From Theocolax elegans (lineage: Eukaryota > Arthropoda > Insecta > Hymenoptera > Cerocephalidae): DNA of 64,000 nucleotides. The stretch lies in the NCBI GenBank assembly GCA_026168455.1, contig CM047428.1, forward strand, positions 88,492,594 to 88,556,593, in the 5' to 3' direction. Made by a program: the position numbers and the translations under genes. The notes beneath the pieces were generated by a model. It did no database searches. It was not told the DNA's origin and was given only the letters and a program-made list of their open reading frames with translations. This document shows positions 1 through 14,100 of this stretch, piece after piece; position 1 is the first letter of the stretch; each line of letters opens with the position of its first letter.

Positions 1-628
1 TTCGATAACTGCAGCGTCTTTTGCGCGTTGATGCGCTGGCCGATGATAGAGCTCGATAGAGATACATTATTTACTGCGATAAACGACGTGTCATGTGTCA
101 CGTGTCGTCGTGTCTCACAAAATTACAAAATTTCACCGATCGAATTAATTCAGACGAACAAATTATTTTGATTAATTAAATTCGATAAAACACCGTGACA
201 TATTGCTGTCTTTTCTTTGAGCTAACTTTCAAACAGAAATATTGATGATGCACTCAGAAGTGGGATTGGAAGGAAATTTGACGCTTGCCCGGTCGTTGCC
301 AAATTTGAGTGCATCAATATTTATTGTTGAAATGTATCTCTCTATTGGATATTTCAAATACTCCAACTATTTTTCATTAGTACATACCTATATCGTTTTA
401 ACCTTTCGAGGCAACAATATTAATTTTAACATTACACGATTAAAATCTTAACCGGATAAAACGATTTCTTAGCACATTCGAGATTAAAATAACCGTAACC
501 ATAACCCCTCCTCCAAACATTATTTTACATCGACATTATTTTTTGTACTTGCTACAGTATTTTCATTCCCATTTCAAAGCCTTATTATAATTAACTTTAT
601 TTTCACAGTAGTTGCAGTAATTATTTTC

Positions 629-660
629 TATTTTGTATTTTGTATTTTGTATTTTGTATT
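629..660. repeat. (TATTTTG)n microsatellite
   Basis: A 7-bp unit is repeated a little over four times in tandem. Confidence 0.85.
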
Positions 661-2517
661 AATAAACTGCCGATCAGAATAAATGCCTATTAGACTGATA
701 CTCGACCGTTTTATTTTACTCGAATAGTTACGAATTGAGAAATAAAGTGTTAGACATACAATCGGGACTTATCACTTATTTAATAAGGCAATTTTAAGGT
801 AAGAAATTTGGGATAAGAAGAAATATTATGGAATCATATAAATGATTAATAATGTCGTCTCACGGTCTAATTAATTAGAATAGTTTGCACCTGTCGATGA
901 GGCTCAAATTAATAGTAAATTGTAGAGAAAACGAATAATATGACGATATACATTAAAACTATGACTGGTAAAATGAGCCGGCATTTAAAAAAAGGAGGTT
1001 CGCGATATGCGAATTGCAGCCTGTAGGGAGCCAAGAATTAATATCACCAAAGAAAAAGAGAAATTGACGAGGTAAGTTTAGAATAACGTATGAACAACCC
1101 GATCGACCGACTTTTCAACAAGAAATAAATACCTCTTCAAAGTAAGATTCAAGACATAACACGCTGCGTTGGTTATTTTCAGTCGATCAACGGGTCTTGT
1201 CGTTAACCCAAATAGTGTACGCTGATTCTTAATTGACAAATCTAAATAAAATCCCTAGTAGTAAGTTTAAAATTCACGGATGAACCATTTTTTAGGATAG
1301 TCCAAACCATTTTCTGGCTATTAATTACGGTTTACTTATTGGTCAGCATTTGGTTTAACGGCTAGACTTTGGCGAAAATACGTTTCATAAATACTTTGAA
1401 TTCTACTACAGAAAGTGACGAATCAATTAGTTAAAAAAAGAGAATCTTTCTTTATCGAAAAAATAAGTATGCGTATAATATTACATTTTTCAAACAAACA
1501 GGCATTCTCATCAACTTTTAACAAAAAGGTTTTCATTCATTTTTTTTTATTAAACATGACATTTTGTACCCTAATATTTTTTCAACATAATGCACTTACC
1601 GCATTTGATCGAATAGATTAAAATGTTAATACTACATCTATTATAAAATATGATATTATTTTAAATGGAAAATAATTATTTATCTAACTTTTACATATAA
1701 TATTTAAAAATTTTCAAATTTAGTAAATATTAAGTTTTAAATTCCCAGTTTATTTGAAAAATGAAGAATTATTCCAAATAATCTGATAATAAATTACGAA
1801 TTGTGCACCATTAACTACTTATCTATTTATCTTTGAAAAAAAAGAAAAAATAACTAAATAAATCTGCAGATTGAGAAAAGCCGCGCGTGAGGGTAAGAAT
1901 ATTAATTAAAAATGTAATGACTTCTCCATAATCCATAATATTCATCATCATGATATAAAAATAACGTACGAGAATATCGAAAATTGAAACTAGTTCTCGA
2001 AATTATGTGAATATCTCGATCTCGATGGGCGAAATAGAAATGAGTGAATGTTGTTGTTATTTTTATTTGTATCTGTTATAAAGTCAAGGAATGAAAAATG
2101 AAAACATCAGCGCGCGTAGTGCGCCTTGATCATCTAGTATTAATAAATAATAAAACTTGTGCCATCTCGATATAAATATTTGACGAACGTTAAATTGCGA
2201 ATGAGGAAAAAAGGGGAAATTAAGAAAAAAAATAATAACCACGTGCTTAATAAACATTCGCTACTAATTGAGCATGCACATTTTTACTGTAGTAATCATA
2301 GTAAAATGCTCCGAGTCCTCATAAATAGTCAATGCGCGATGATCGCATAACTATATATATTACCATATAATATATTCATAAGAAATATTTTATTACACAA
2401 TTATCCAGTCCTCGACAAACGTTGACGTATCCCGGTCTACGTACATATATTATGCCTTTTTTCTTTAAAATTATTTGGACGGATATAAAGTTATAGTTGA
2501 AAAATAAACAGCTATTC

Positions 2518-2518
<1 letters not shown>

Positions 2519-2556
<38 letters not shown>
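2519..2556. repeat. (TA)n microsatellite
   Basis: An uninterrupted TA dinucleotide run of about 38 bp in AT-rich intergenic sequence. Confidence 0.95.
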
Positions 2557-2561
<5 letters not shown>

Positions 2562-3180
2562 GTATAATGTGCTCCAGTGACGATAAATAATGAGATTAAA
2601 TCCTGTGGGTACCTCGACGTTTTCTTACTTGTCGTCGTTGTCGTAAATCTAAACGTAATATCTAACCGCAGTCTTTATATTTTTTTATTTACATGAATTA
2701 TTTATAGGAATGATTGAATGGTAATTCCGTGCGACACGTTTATCATACGTTTACCCGCTCTTCCTTTTTTCATTTAATCAATCTATCCGTAACTGGTCAA
2801 ATTGATTTTGGACGTATATTTAACTGATTATTTGCAAATGAAACGTATTGCATTGTCACTTATTTTACTGACCATACCTATACAGATTTAAAATTGTTAA
2901 ACGTTGGAAAAGCATTGCCCCTTTTTTCACACTCGTTAATTTACGCGATGCACACGCGGTGCACACGCGCGACTTCGGAATAGCTCTTGTGAAACGGCGA
3001 TGAAGTTAATTGAAAATTCAAATTCCCCGCGCTTTAAATTGTTGGATATTCACGAATAGATGTGCAAATGTTTATACATTTATATCGTATCACATTAGGT
3101 ACATAAAATATATATTATAGATAACTAGAAGGCCCAAAATATATGTAAAAGCTATGCCCTTTTACATTCCAGAAACTTTC

Positions 3181-3527
3181 GGGGAATGTCGAACTCAGAA
3201 AATGGTCATTTTGTACTTTTTTATAAAAGAATGAATAAATTTTTTTTTAAATCCTGAACGCCATGCCCTTAGGCATGTTTTAAATAGTATACTCAATTTT
3301 ATCAGATTTTTAACTTTGTAATTTATTTCTGATTTTTGCGTTGAAAATTCATGCCTTTTTCGATCAATAATTACCGACTGAAAATTGGTTATTCAATTAC
3401 TATTAACAAATTTAATTTGTCTGAAAAAATCAAAACGTTATGCCCTCGCTTTTGTTTTAATTCGATATTTCCAAGATAATTCTTATGTTGAAAGGTGTAG
3501 ATCCCTGTAACTTGGGTTCGACATCCC
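3181..3527. mobile_element. MITE-like repeat with short terminal inverted repeats
   Basis: The left end reads GGGGAATGTCGAACTCAG and the right end GGGTTCGACATCCC, which are imperfect inverted complements. The interior has no coding capacity. The left end plus the next ~100 bases recur near 44447-44600 (ATGTCGGACTCAGAAAATGG, then CCTGAACG and a CCTTAAGGC palindrome). The right end recurs near 39700-39750. Three related sequences with shared ends indicate a dispersed non-autonomous DNA element. I could not define a target-site duplication. Confidence 0.55.
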
Positions 3528-4405
3528 GCTATAATAAACGACTATATTTAGAAGTTACTATAAGAATACATTTTAGCCAAATGAGTAAAAAATCGACTAA
3601 ATTTTTCGATTGACTTGTTTACATACAAAGTACATTCATACAAGCATACATACATTTTCAAAAACCATTAAAAGGTTTTCAATTCAAACTTTTTACAATT
3701 AAAGTTTTCTTTTGTGATAAACATTTCATACCTTTAAAATTTGTATATAATCGATATTTATTTATAGCTAAGGTCTAAAACCGTCTTTTTTGTACATTTT
3801 ACGCTTTTTTAATCGTTTTTTGTACTTAACTTTAAAAATATGCATCTAAGCAAAAAGTATTGCATACAAAAAAGTTATATCTTATTAAAATAACAATTTT
3901 CTACATTTTCTACATTTAAACTTTTACAGTACTATTTATACTTGTCTTTATAAAGTAGAAAAAACGGACAGTTTTATGTGTTAAACTTGCCAGTATTTAG
4001 TTGTACATATAAAGTAACAATACAAAAATTATCAGATATTTTATATTTAAACATTTTCGATATTTATATTTTAGATTATTTAATTTTTTATATATAATGT
4101 CGTAGAAAAACGTTTTACCAATTTGGTCAAAAATAGGAACGTTTACTTCTCTATTTATGTAGAAGATACCTATCATAAAAATTTCAGCGAAATCGGTTAA
4201 AAAATGGCTGAGTTATTCGATTAACTTGACTACATACATACATTTTCAAAAACGTTTAAAATGACTCATTTTCTGAACGAAAAATGTTTTTATGTATAAA
4301 TAAACAATTATACGACCGTGCCTAAAAATGAATTATTCGTATATAGGTAAACAGTGGGTAAGTTTGACATTCCATCAAAAGTTTGATTGTACACTTTGGT
4401 TTCAG
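3528..4405. other. AT-rich sequence before the first identified aquaporin exon
   Basis: No coding exon is recognised. A diverged direct repeat lies at about 3586-3680 and 4199-4262: a GAGTAAAAAATCG-like stretch followed by ACTTGNNTACATACA and ATACATTTTCAAAAAC. It is probably dispersed repeat sequence. The end is the polypyrimidine and AG acceptor of the aquaporin exon at 4406. Confidence 0.5.
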
Positions 4406-4590
4406 AGTTTCGGAAGATAGTCGACAACACGACCGCTAAGGATCTGCTGATATGCGCGGTAGCCGAGTTATTAGGAACTGCGATATTAATCTTCTTAGGA
4501 TGTATGGGTGGTATTGGAGCGTTGACCCATGTACCTAGTCACTTTCAAGTAGCACTAAACTTTGGATTTGCAGTTCTAATAGTTATACAA
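4406..4590 (+). CDS. aquaporin exon: first transmembrane segments
   Basis: The acceptor is TTTCAG before 4406 and the donor is GTGAGT at 4591. The frame enters with two bases of a split codon and leaves in phase 0. The product starts FRKIVDNTTAKDLL, then TM1 and the start of TM2, ending VALNFGFAVLIVIQ. The upstream frame closes with TGA at 4384, so this is not the start exon. The open frame continuing past 4590 is intron read-through. Confidence 0.88.
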
Positions 4591-5087
4591 GTGAGTTTCT
4601 TTTCTCTTTTTCAAACATACACGGAATATTTCCTCATGACTTTCCATTGTCTTTTCATTATGAATTTTATGATCAATTTGAAATATTCAACAACTAAGAA
4701 CAATTTAGAATATTCAATAATTATCAACATTTTGGAATATTAGTTCTCAACTCATAACTAAATTTAGTCGAATAATATTAATTAATCAAATATATCCTCC
4801 CGTACACTGTGAATAGGAAATTGAATAATTCAATTGGAAATTATTTATGAAAAGAATGTTTTAACAAAAGTTACCGTTGCAGCACGAGTACCCTGGAATT
4901 CGCATCCAGTGGTATTCGTGAAAAGTTCACTTAAAAACTATTCTCCGCAGTGTATAAACTTCCCTAAATGTGAAACGCCGGACGCGTAAAATAAATAAAA
5001 ATGGTTGATCAAACGCTTGTTTTTCTAACTCCGAGATTATCGCGAACGTTACGAAGTACCACGCGATAATCTACGGGATGTATACAT

Positions 5088-5123
<36 letters not shown>

Positions 5124-8100
5124 TTCAACATTGAACAAAAAAAAAGTGTTACGTAAATATGAATAACAAACACATTGGCACACGATAACCACGAGATTGA
5201 TCATTAAATGTAAATATATACAATAATAGACGTGACGATATTTCAATTCGTGGCAATTTTTCCATTAGAAATTGTTGAATTTTAGGTAAAAAATTAATTG
5301 GTATAGATATTTCGATTTTACTCTAACAAGGGGAGTACTTGACCTTTGAGAAGCGGATCTTATCCTAACTTTGGTGTGTCTTTCGTAATATAAAAATTTG
5401 AAGACAGCCAAGTTATTACTTGCCAATGGCAACTTTTACGGGAGTTATTCGACATCTAATGATAATATCAGTAAAAATTACTTCCAATTTGATTGCTTAC
5501 AACACGGAAACAAATAGTGATAGGCTGCACTCAAACCAAAAACCAGAAGAAACTTGAGTTTAAGTAGATATGGTTTGAAAAAAATGTAGCTCAAATTCCT
5601 TAATTTAGAGCAAAGCATTGAAGAAAATAAGTAATTAAAGATTATTAAGCCAAAAGATACAATAAATTTTTCATATTAAATTGTGGTTAACATTTCTTCA
5701 ATTTTTTATTTTTTTCATAACTACTCCAACTTAAGCAATTTAAGCTTTTTTTTCAAATCATATTTACTTGAAATCAGTTTACTACTGTTAATTTTTACTA
5801 ATATTATTATTAGATGTCGAATAACTTTCGTAAAAGTGACCATTGGCAAGTGATAACTTGGCTTTTCTCGCATTTTTATATTATAAAAGACATACCTAAG
5901 TTAGGATAAGATCCGTTTTCGGGAGGTTAAGTACTCCCCTTGTAAGTAGATTTGCGATGATAAATTTAACAAATGACAGGAAAATTTCAGATCAAGTATA
6001 CAATTAGTTTACAAAATATATCTATATGGGGGACAATCCGACAATGTAGATTTATTTTCACGACAATTTTTTTTTATCAGTTCGAGAGTGGTAAGTATAC
6101 GTTGGGCAGACAAATTAAATTTCGTTTGATTAAGAGATAAAAATATCGCGGAATTAGCTAAAATAACAATTTTGATAACGATATTAACAATCGGCTGATG
6201 TCGAAACTCTGTAGACTGCAACTGTCGGAGAATATTGATACGATATCGTTTATATCGGACGTGTCGTAAATCGTGTTATACCTAATCCCTTTAATGCGCG
6301 ACGTAATCTCTTATATATGCGAGTGTGAGATTTTCACTTTTATGGAAAACGATAATATAACATTGTTTGCACTGATTGCAAACGAGTTTATATGGACTAT
6401 CTGCGGATCAGAACTTTTATCACTAATTTTCTTTATTTTACGCAGTGTTTTGGGCACATCAGTCACGCCCACGTTAATCCTTGCATGACCATCGGTGCTG
6501 TGGTACTTGGCAAGAAGACTATTAAGGAGGCGTTGGTCTACTTTGCAGCCCAGTCTTTTGGTGGTGTACTCGGATTCGGACTCCTCAAGGTTTATTCATT
6601 GTTTATTTCACTTACTATTATTTCAGGAGGATCATTTCCTTTCCTTTATACCAACTGAGTTACGTAGGTTAATTATTACAAAAAAATATCCATATCCAGT
6701 ACTTCCTTAAAGATGTTCTTTACATATTAACTTGAAACTATCTATAAAGGCACATTAGATAGATTTATAGTGCACTTTTGTGTTTGGGTTCCCGTGTAAA
6801 AAAAAAGTCTGGGGAACGTCTGGGAAAAGTCTAGCTTATAAAGTCTTGGCAAAGTCTAGCTGGTGAGACTATCCCATACTTTTTGCCATACTTAATATAT
6901 TTTAAATCAACCAGACTTTCTCCCGCACATTTTGCCAGACTTTATAATTATTTTGAAAGTCTGGGATAAATAAGCCATACTTTCTCCCATACATTTTACT
7001 AGACTTTATAATTATTTTTAAAAGTCTGGGAGAATTCAACCAGACTTTCTCCCGCACATTTTGCCAGACTTTATAATCATTTTTAAAAGTCTTGAATAAT
7101 GCAACCAGACTTTCCCCAGACTTCCCCCTCGTCGAATCTTCGCTCGACATGTTTTGAGCTATCGAACTCATAAAACCACCAGATACTTATCTATCATATC
7201 TAACATATGAAAAAGTCACCAATGTTTTTCGTGTATCTCGCGACAACAAACTGATGAAACGGTAAGGTTACAATTATAAAAACACAATCATCAAATTGAA
7301 GTTGGTTTTCATATCTTTTTGTACCCTAACCATTTCATCAGTTTGTTGTCGCGAGATACATGAAACACATTAGTGACTTTTTTTATATGTGATAGATAAG
7401 TATCTGGTGGTTTTGAGAGTTCGATAGCTCAAAACATGTCGAGAATGTATTGTTTTTATTAATTAGAAATAATATAAATTTTATGTTTGAAAGATGCAAT
7501 GCGACGAAGATTCGACGAGGGGGAAGTCTGGGGAAGGCTGGTTGAATTCCCCAGACTTTTAAAAATTATTATATAGTCTGGCAAAATGTGCGGGAGAAAA
7601 TCTGGTTGATTTAAAATATATTAAGTCTGGCAAAAAGTATGGAATAGTCTCACCAGCTAGACTTTGCCAAGACTTTATAAGCCAGACTTTTCCCAGACAT
7701 TTCCCATACTTTTTTTTTTACACGGGTTCTCTCTAAAATTACACAATATGTTCAATAAATACAAAAATCTTCTTATTTTGCTCGGTCGATAACCATTGGG
7801 TATTGGCCACCTCTTTTCAAAAGCATTTTTTACATTTATTCCTAATGTACGAGCAAATTTTGGAGGAAATTTTCAAAGAACTCGTGTAAATATTTGATTC
7901 TTTCACGACCGAGCAGAATAGGTTCATTATTAATTCAATTAAAAATATCTACTATTGTATTTTATCAGAGCAAGTTTATTAAAATATAGATTTTATTGAA
8001 AAAAAAGAAGCCCAAATCCATCTATCAGATATCGAGAGTTATAGCAATAATAAGAATTGTAGCAATTTTTATCCACAAAATTAATAATTCCATTTAAGCT

Positions 8101-11100
8101 AAAATTTGATGGATTTCTTATTTATTTTATAACTCTTGATCTACCAGATGAATTTAGGATTCTGTTTTAGATACAAACCACTTAAACCAAACTTTCTTCT
8201 AAACTTTCGTTCGAGTATCTTTATATTTAGCCGTTTAGGAGTTATGAACGACTAAAGTACATTATCTATTTTTCAATATTTTCCTTTAATTGCGTGTAAC
8301 TTCGGTAAAAATCCCCATGGGATAGATCTAAAATTCTGGATTTTTCATATTTTTATATTACAAAACAAGTACTAAAGTTTGGATAAGATCCATGATCCAA
8401 AGGCCATGACCTCTCCTTGTTAGTGTCTTTGTACACTTGAGTTTCGTATAAATTAAATATTATATCTGACGCTATATTACCCGGTTGGTAACAATCAAGT
8501 AGGGAGCACCTCTAAAATTAAGTAAATGAAAAATTAAAGAAAGAAAATTAAAAAGACGATTAATCAAACAAGAATTTGCATTTACGACTCATGTTCAAGA
8601 GGTTAGAAAAATGAAAACTGCTCAGTTGGTAATAGTCGAGAAGGCCACTTCTCTAAATACAAAAAAAAAACTATTTCGTAAAAGAAAGTCTTAAAATATT
8701 GTGGGTAACCTTGTCGGTAAATAGCCTGTACTATGTATTGGTATCCCAAAAATTCTCTTTTAACTGAATTAAATGTGCTATAGGCGATAACACCAGTGAA
8801 CGATTTGAAAGGAAGTCAAAATGGTTCCCTGGAGACGTTTTGCGTAACGGACTTGCATCCACACGTGACGCCGATCCAAGGTCTTCTGATCGAAGGTATC
8901 GCGACGGCTATACTCACGTTGATCGCCTGCGCAATTTGGGATCCACGGAACGCTCGGAATACCGACTCCGTGGCTGTGAAATTTGGCTTGGTCGTTGCTG
9001 CTTTGGCCACCGCTGTAGGACCGTACACCGGATGCAGTATGAATCCAGTGAGATCTCTAGGTCCAGCTATTTGGAATAATTCCTGGAGTCATCATTGGAT
9101 CTACTGGTTTGGGCCTATCGGTGGTGCACTTTTGGCTTCGCTCGCTTACAAGACCGTTTTCTCACCTTCGGACAACGACGACGAGGATGCGATGTTCCGG
9201 AAAACGTAGCTCTCAATAGCATCGATTCACAAAAACCTGAGGTATCTTAAACACTTACACGAGTGCACGATGTAATATCGAAGAAAACTATAGAGAATTG
9301 GGAAACCTAACGTCAAAATTTTCTATCGATATCATAATATTGCTCCATTATGGTATTTGACACTTTGAACAAAAGGATATGGAGGTTTTACTTGTGATAC
9401 ATCTGATGTTTATCTTTTTACCTATTTTAAAACCTAAAACAAATTGTATTATGTCTGGGAGAATTCAACCAGACTTTCTCCCGCACATTTTGCCAGACTT
9501 TATAATCATTTTTAAAAGTCTTGAATAATGCAACCAGACTTTCCCCAGACTTCCCCCTCGTCGAATCTTCGCTCGACATGTTTTGAGCTATCGAACTCAT
9601 AAAACCACCAGATACTTATCTATCATATCTAACATATGAAAAAGTCACCAATGTTTTTCGTGTATCTCGCGACAACAAACTGATGAAACGGTAAGGTTAC
9701 AATTATAAAAACACAATCATCAAATTGAAGTTGGTTTTCATATCTTTTTGTACCCTAACCATTTCATCAGTTTGTTGTCGCGAGATACATGAAACACATT
9801 AGTGACTTTTTTATATGTGATAGATAAGTATCTGGTGGTTTTGAGAGTTCGATAGCTCAAAACATGTCGAGAATGTATTGTTTTTATTAATTAGAAATAA
9901 TATAAATTTTATGTTTGAAAGATGCAATGCGACGAAGATTCGACGAGGGGGAAGTCTGGGGAAGGCTGGTTGAATTCCCCAGACTTTTAAAAATTATTAT
10001 ATAGTCTGGCAAAATGTGCGGGAGAAAATCTGGTTGATTTAAAATATATTAAGTCTGGCCAAAAAGTATGGAATAGTCTCACCAGCTAGACTTTGCCAAG
10101 ACTTTATAAGCCAGACTTTTCCCAGACATTTCCCATACTTTTTTTTTACACGGGTTCTCTCTAAAATTACACAATATGTTCAATAAATACAAAAATCTTC
10201 TTATTTTGCTCGGTCGATAACCATTGGGTATTGGCCACCTCTTTTCAAAAGCATTTTTTACATTTATTCCTAATGTACGAGCAAATTTTGGAGGAAATTT
10301 TCAAAGAACTCGTGTAAATATTTGATTCTTTCACGACCGAGCAGAATAGGTTCATTATTAATTCAATTAAAAATATCTACTATTGTATTTTATCAGAGCA
10401 AGTTTATTAAAATATAGATTTTATTGAAAAAAAGAAGCCCAAATCCATCTATCAGATATCGAGAGTTATAGCAATAATAAGAATTGTAGCAATTTTTATC
10501 CACAAAATAATAATTCCATTTAAGCTAAAATTTGATGGATTTCTTATTTATTTTATAACTCTTGATCTACCAGATGAATTTAGGATTCTGTTTTAGATAC
10601 AAACCACTTAAACCAAACTTTCTTCTAAACTTTCGTTCGAGTATCTTTATATTTAGCCGTTTAGGAGTTATGAACGACTAAAGTACATTATCTATTTTTC
10701 AATATTTTCCTTTAATTGCGTGTAACTTCGGTAAAAATCCCCATGGGATAGATCTAAAATTCTGGATTTTTCATATTTTTATATTACAAAACAAGTACTA
10801 AAGTTTGGATAAGATCCATGATCCAAAGGCCATGACCTCTCCTTGTTAGTGTCTTTGTACACTTGAGTTTCGTATAAATTAAATATTATATCTGACGCTA
10901 TATTACCCGGTTGGTAACAATCAAGTAGGGAGCACCTCTAAAATTAAGTAAATGAAAAATTAAAGAAAGAAAATTAAAAAGACGATTAATCAAACAAGAA
11001 TTTGCATTTACGACTCATGTTCAAGAGGTTAGAAAATGAAAACTGCTCAGTTGGTAATAGTCGAGAAGGCCACTTCTCTAAATACAAAAAAAAAACTATT

Positions 11101-14100
11101 TCGTAAAAGAAAGTCTTAAAATATTGTGGGTAACCTTGTCGGTAAATAGCCTGTACTATGTATTGGTATCCCAAAAATTCTCTTTTAACTGAATTAAATG
11201 TGCTATAGGCGATAACACCAGTGAACGATTTGAAAGGAAGTCAAAATGGTTCCCTGGAGACGTTTTGCGTAACGGACTTGCATCCACACGTGACGCCGAT
11301 CCAAGGTCTTCTGATCGAAGGTATCGCGACGGCTATACTCACGTTGATCGCCTGCGCAATTTGGGATCCACGGAACGCTCGGAATACCGACTCCGTGGCT
11401 GTGAAATTTGGCTTGGTCGTTGCTGCTTTGGCCACCGCTGTAGGACCGTACACCGGATGCAGTATGAATCCAGTGAGATCTCTAGGTCCAGCTATTTGGA
11501 ATAATTCCTGGAGTCATCATTGGATCTACTGGTTTGGGCCTATCGGTGGTGCACTTTGGCTTCGCTCGCTTACAAGACCGTTTTCTCACCTTCGGACAAC
11601 GACGACGAGGATGCGATTGTTCCGGAAAACGTAGCTCTCAATAGCATCGATTCACAAAAACCTGAGGTATCTTAAACACTTACACGAGTGCACGATGTAA
11701 TATCGAAGAAAACTATAGAGAATTGGGAAACCTAACGTCAAAATTTTTCTATCGATATCATAATATTGCTCCATTATGGTATTTGACACTTTGAACAAAT
11801 GATATGGAGTTTTACTTTGATACATCTGATGTTTATCTTTTTACCTTATTTTAACCTAAAACAAATTGTATTTATTTGAATTTAAATTTGTACAATTCTA
11901 AAAGTTCGTTGCCCTTTGTTTATAAAGCCAAAAATATATATTAGTTTCCGTGGAATTACTCACTAAAAATATAACCTTCAAATCGTGCAGATATATTTTT
12001 AGCGTAGCACACGGAAAAATTATTTATAAACGTAAGTAACGAACTTTTACAACTTTATTAATCATTATACTCTCTTTTAACTGTTATACTATTTTCAGTT
12101 CTTTGCTACTTTTAGGTCGGTCAAGTAGACGTCATTAACATTTAGTTTACGATTCCTATGAATAATTTTTTTTAAATTGTCTTAAACGTCTTACGGTCAA
12201 ATAACCACTTTCTGGTTAATAACGCGTTTAACAAATTTTGATTTCCACCGGTTGAAAGTGCCTTAGACGAAATATTTATAGTAAATCTCAATATATATGT
12301 ATAATATGCGTAAATAATATTTTAATTATTAAATATATTAGTCAACTGTACAAATTAATTTTTGATATAATTATTTATTATGTTTATTTTTCATATTATC
12401 TTAATTGAAGAATATATTTATGTTTAATATTTTTTAATATGTAAGTCTCAATTCTGGACTAATACTCACCTAAAATTTTCAAATAATTTAGGAAATTTTA
12501 AATAATTTAAAAATTATTGTCTTACAAATTTATTGATCAAAGCTTTTAATTTTTTTTACAAAGTAGACAAGCAAAGTTTCGAAGAATTTTTCAATCCTGA
12601 TAGACATTTGGTCATTGTTAATAGTTTGAGGCTAGTGATATCTTCGATTGTTATACAAATAGCTAGATATAGTTTTTAAAAAAGTTTCTGGAATATCTTT
12701 AATACACTTGTATACTTGATTTTTTTGCATCTGCATTGAAGATTGTCCAATTACCCTTTTCATAAAATTGAGAATATTAAGCTTAGTTAAAACCACTTTT
12801 CGGAAGAATAATTTAAGAATTTTTAGTCATACGGCTATAGTTTTTGGGCGAAAAAGGTTACTAGATACTTTGATTTTTACTACGGACAATTATTATTTTT
12901 AATAAATTTTATTTATTCTTCCAATGTTAAAGAGAGACGTCAAGTCCGTTACATGTTACCATTCCTGAAGGTCAGGCCGTCTTCTATGTGTAAACCTATC
13001 CGTATCAATTTGAAAGAAGTAGATCCCTGTAAAATTTAATTATCCATATTAGATGTTTAAAAAATGCTAATACATTAGTAAGTTAACCTTTAGAAAGCCG
13101 TAGACGGTGTTTAGCTCTCTGAACTTGATTCTGTCATCATAATGAAATTTCAAAATGGCGAAAGTAATATGTCGGATACTATACCGAGTGTTTATTTTTA
13201 AACTTTCCACCTGAATATTTCATTTGAATAAAAAAGATTAATTATTATAAATGAGTATATTCTCAGTCGACTGAATAACTTGAAAAGCGGGAAATTAAAA
13301 TGATTATTGATCGGGTTTGAGGCGAATTACGAGAAATCTGATGATATCGTGGGATAATTTAGCTGTATGTTTTGAGGTTGAAAATAATTCGTAACCATCT
13401 TTTTTTACCGATATTTAAAGAAACGGGTAGTTACTTCTATACGTAAAAATATAATAATAAATCGTTATAATTTGAATGTGGATATTTACGAAAGATTTGT
13501 TACTCGTTGCAGCACATTTGATTTCTACCGATGCCAGAGTCAGATGCCAAGGGAAAAAAAAGCAATAACCAATTTATTGTGACGAAAAAAGATAAATTGT
13601 GGAATACATGTTACCATCACGCAACAGTACACGCAAAATCATCAAACGAAGATAAATTTCACCTAGTATAACGATATATTTTTATACATTTTATATAACC
13701 CAATAACTCGGAGAGATCGAAAAGTGGAAGAAAATACAAAAAAATATCGGATGCGCAAACTTTCGTCGTCACGTATTGTTTTTGTAATATAAATAACAGC
13801 ATCACGCGAAAATTCTACAGATACTCTTGCGAGGACGCACTCGCAGACTGATACCACCCACGTATAGGTATAAATATATATATATATATACATATATTAG
13901 ATGTTTTTTTGCACACATACGAATTGTTGAACAAAAGGCAAAATGTAATAAAGCTCTATGTAGTAATAATTACGATGAACAATTTATACGGTACGGTAGC
14001 GTATACATGTGTATAAACACAAACGTACCGTAGAATAATCTTTTCTCTTCTTTTTTACTTTTTTTTCCTTTTCTTTTCCTTTTTTTTGTATCAAAGTTTT

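Larger units (their letters stand above)
1..3180. other. AT-rich flank with no recognisable gene
   Basis: The stretch is AT-rich with many stops in all frames. The short open frames inside it (the longest about 70 codons) have no recognisable domain and look like chance. It holds two microsatellites. A short open stretch with an ATG at 1007 and a GTAAGT donor at 1076 was considered as the first aquaporin exon, but its phase does not fit the next exon. The missing aquaporin start exon and promoter could still lie here or upstream of the window. Confidence 0.6.
4591..6445 (+). other. aquaporin intron with a microsatellite and a foldback element
   Basis: A GT-AG intron of about 1.85 kb in phase 0. 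It holds the (CA)n(TA)n run and the 618-bp inverted-repeat element listed separately. No exon-like sequence was seen in the rest. Confidence 0.75.
6590..8783 (+). other. aquaporin intron packed with MITEs
   Basis: The region between the NPC exon and the first copy of the terminal exon. It contains the 936-bp foldback element, a ~147-bp small MITE and a truncated third element. Its 3' part from about 7026 onward is duplicated almost unchanged after 9452. Confidence 0.7.

Noticed and set aside
1007..1075. Candidate aquaporin start exon (MRIAACREPRINITKEKEK) ending at a GTAAGT donor
   Set aside because: It leaves two bases of a split codon, whereas the exon at 4406 needs one base (or none with the alternative acceptor at 4408). 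The other two frames contain stops. It could work only with an unseen exon in between.
8840..9079. Second frames inside the aquaporin exon on both strands, repeated at 11265 and 16867
   Set aside because: They are shadows of the NPV exon and are repeated only because the exon is duplicated.
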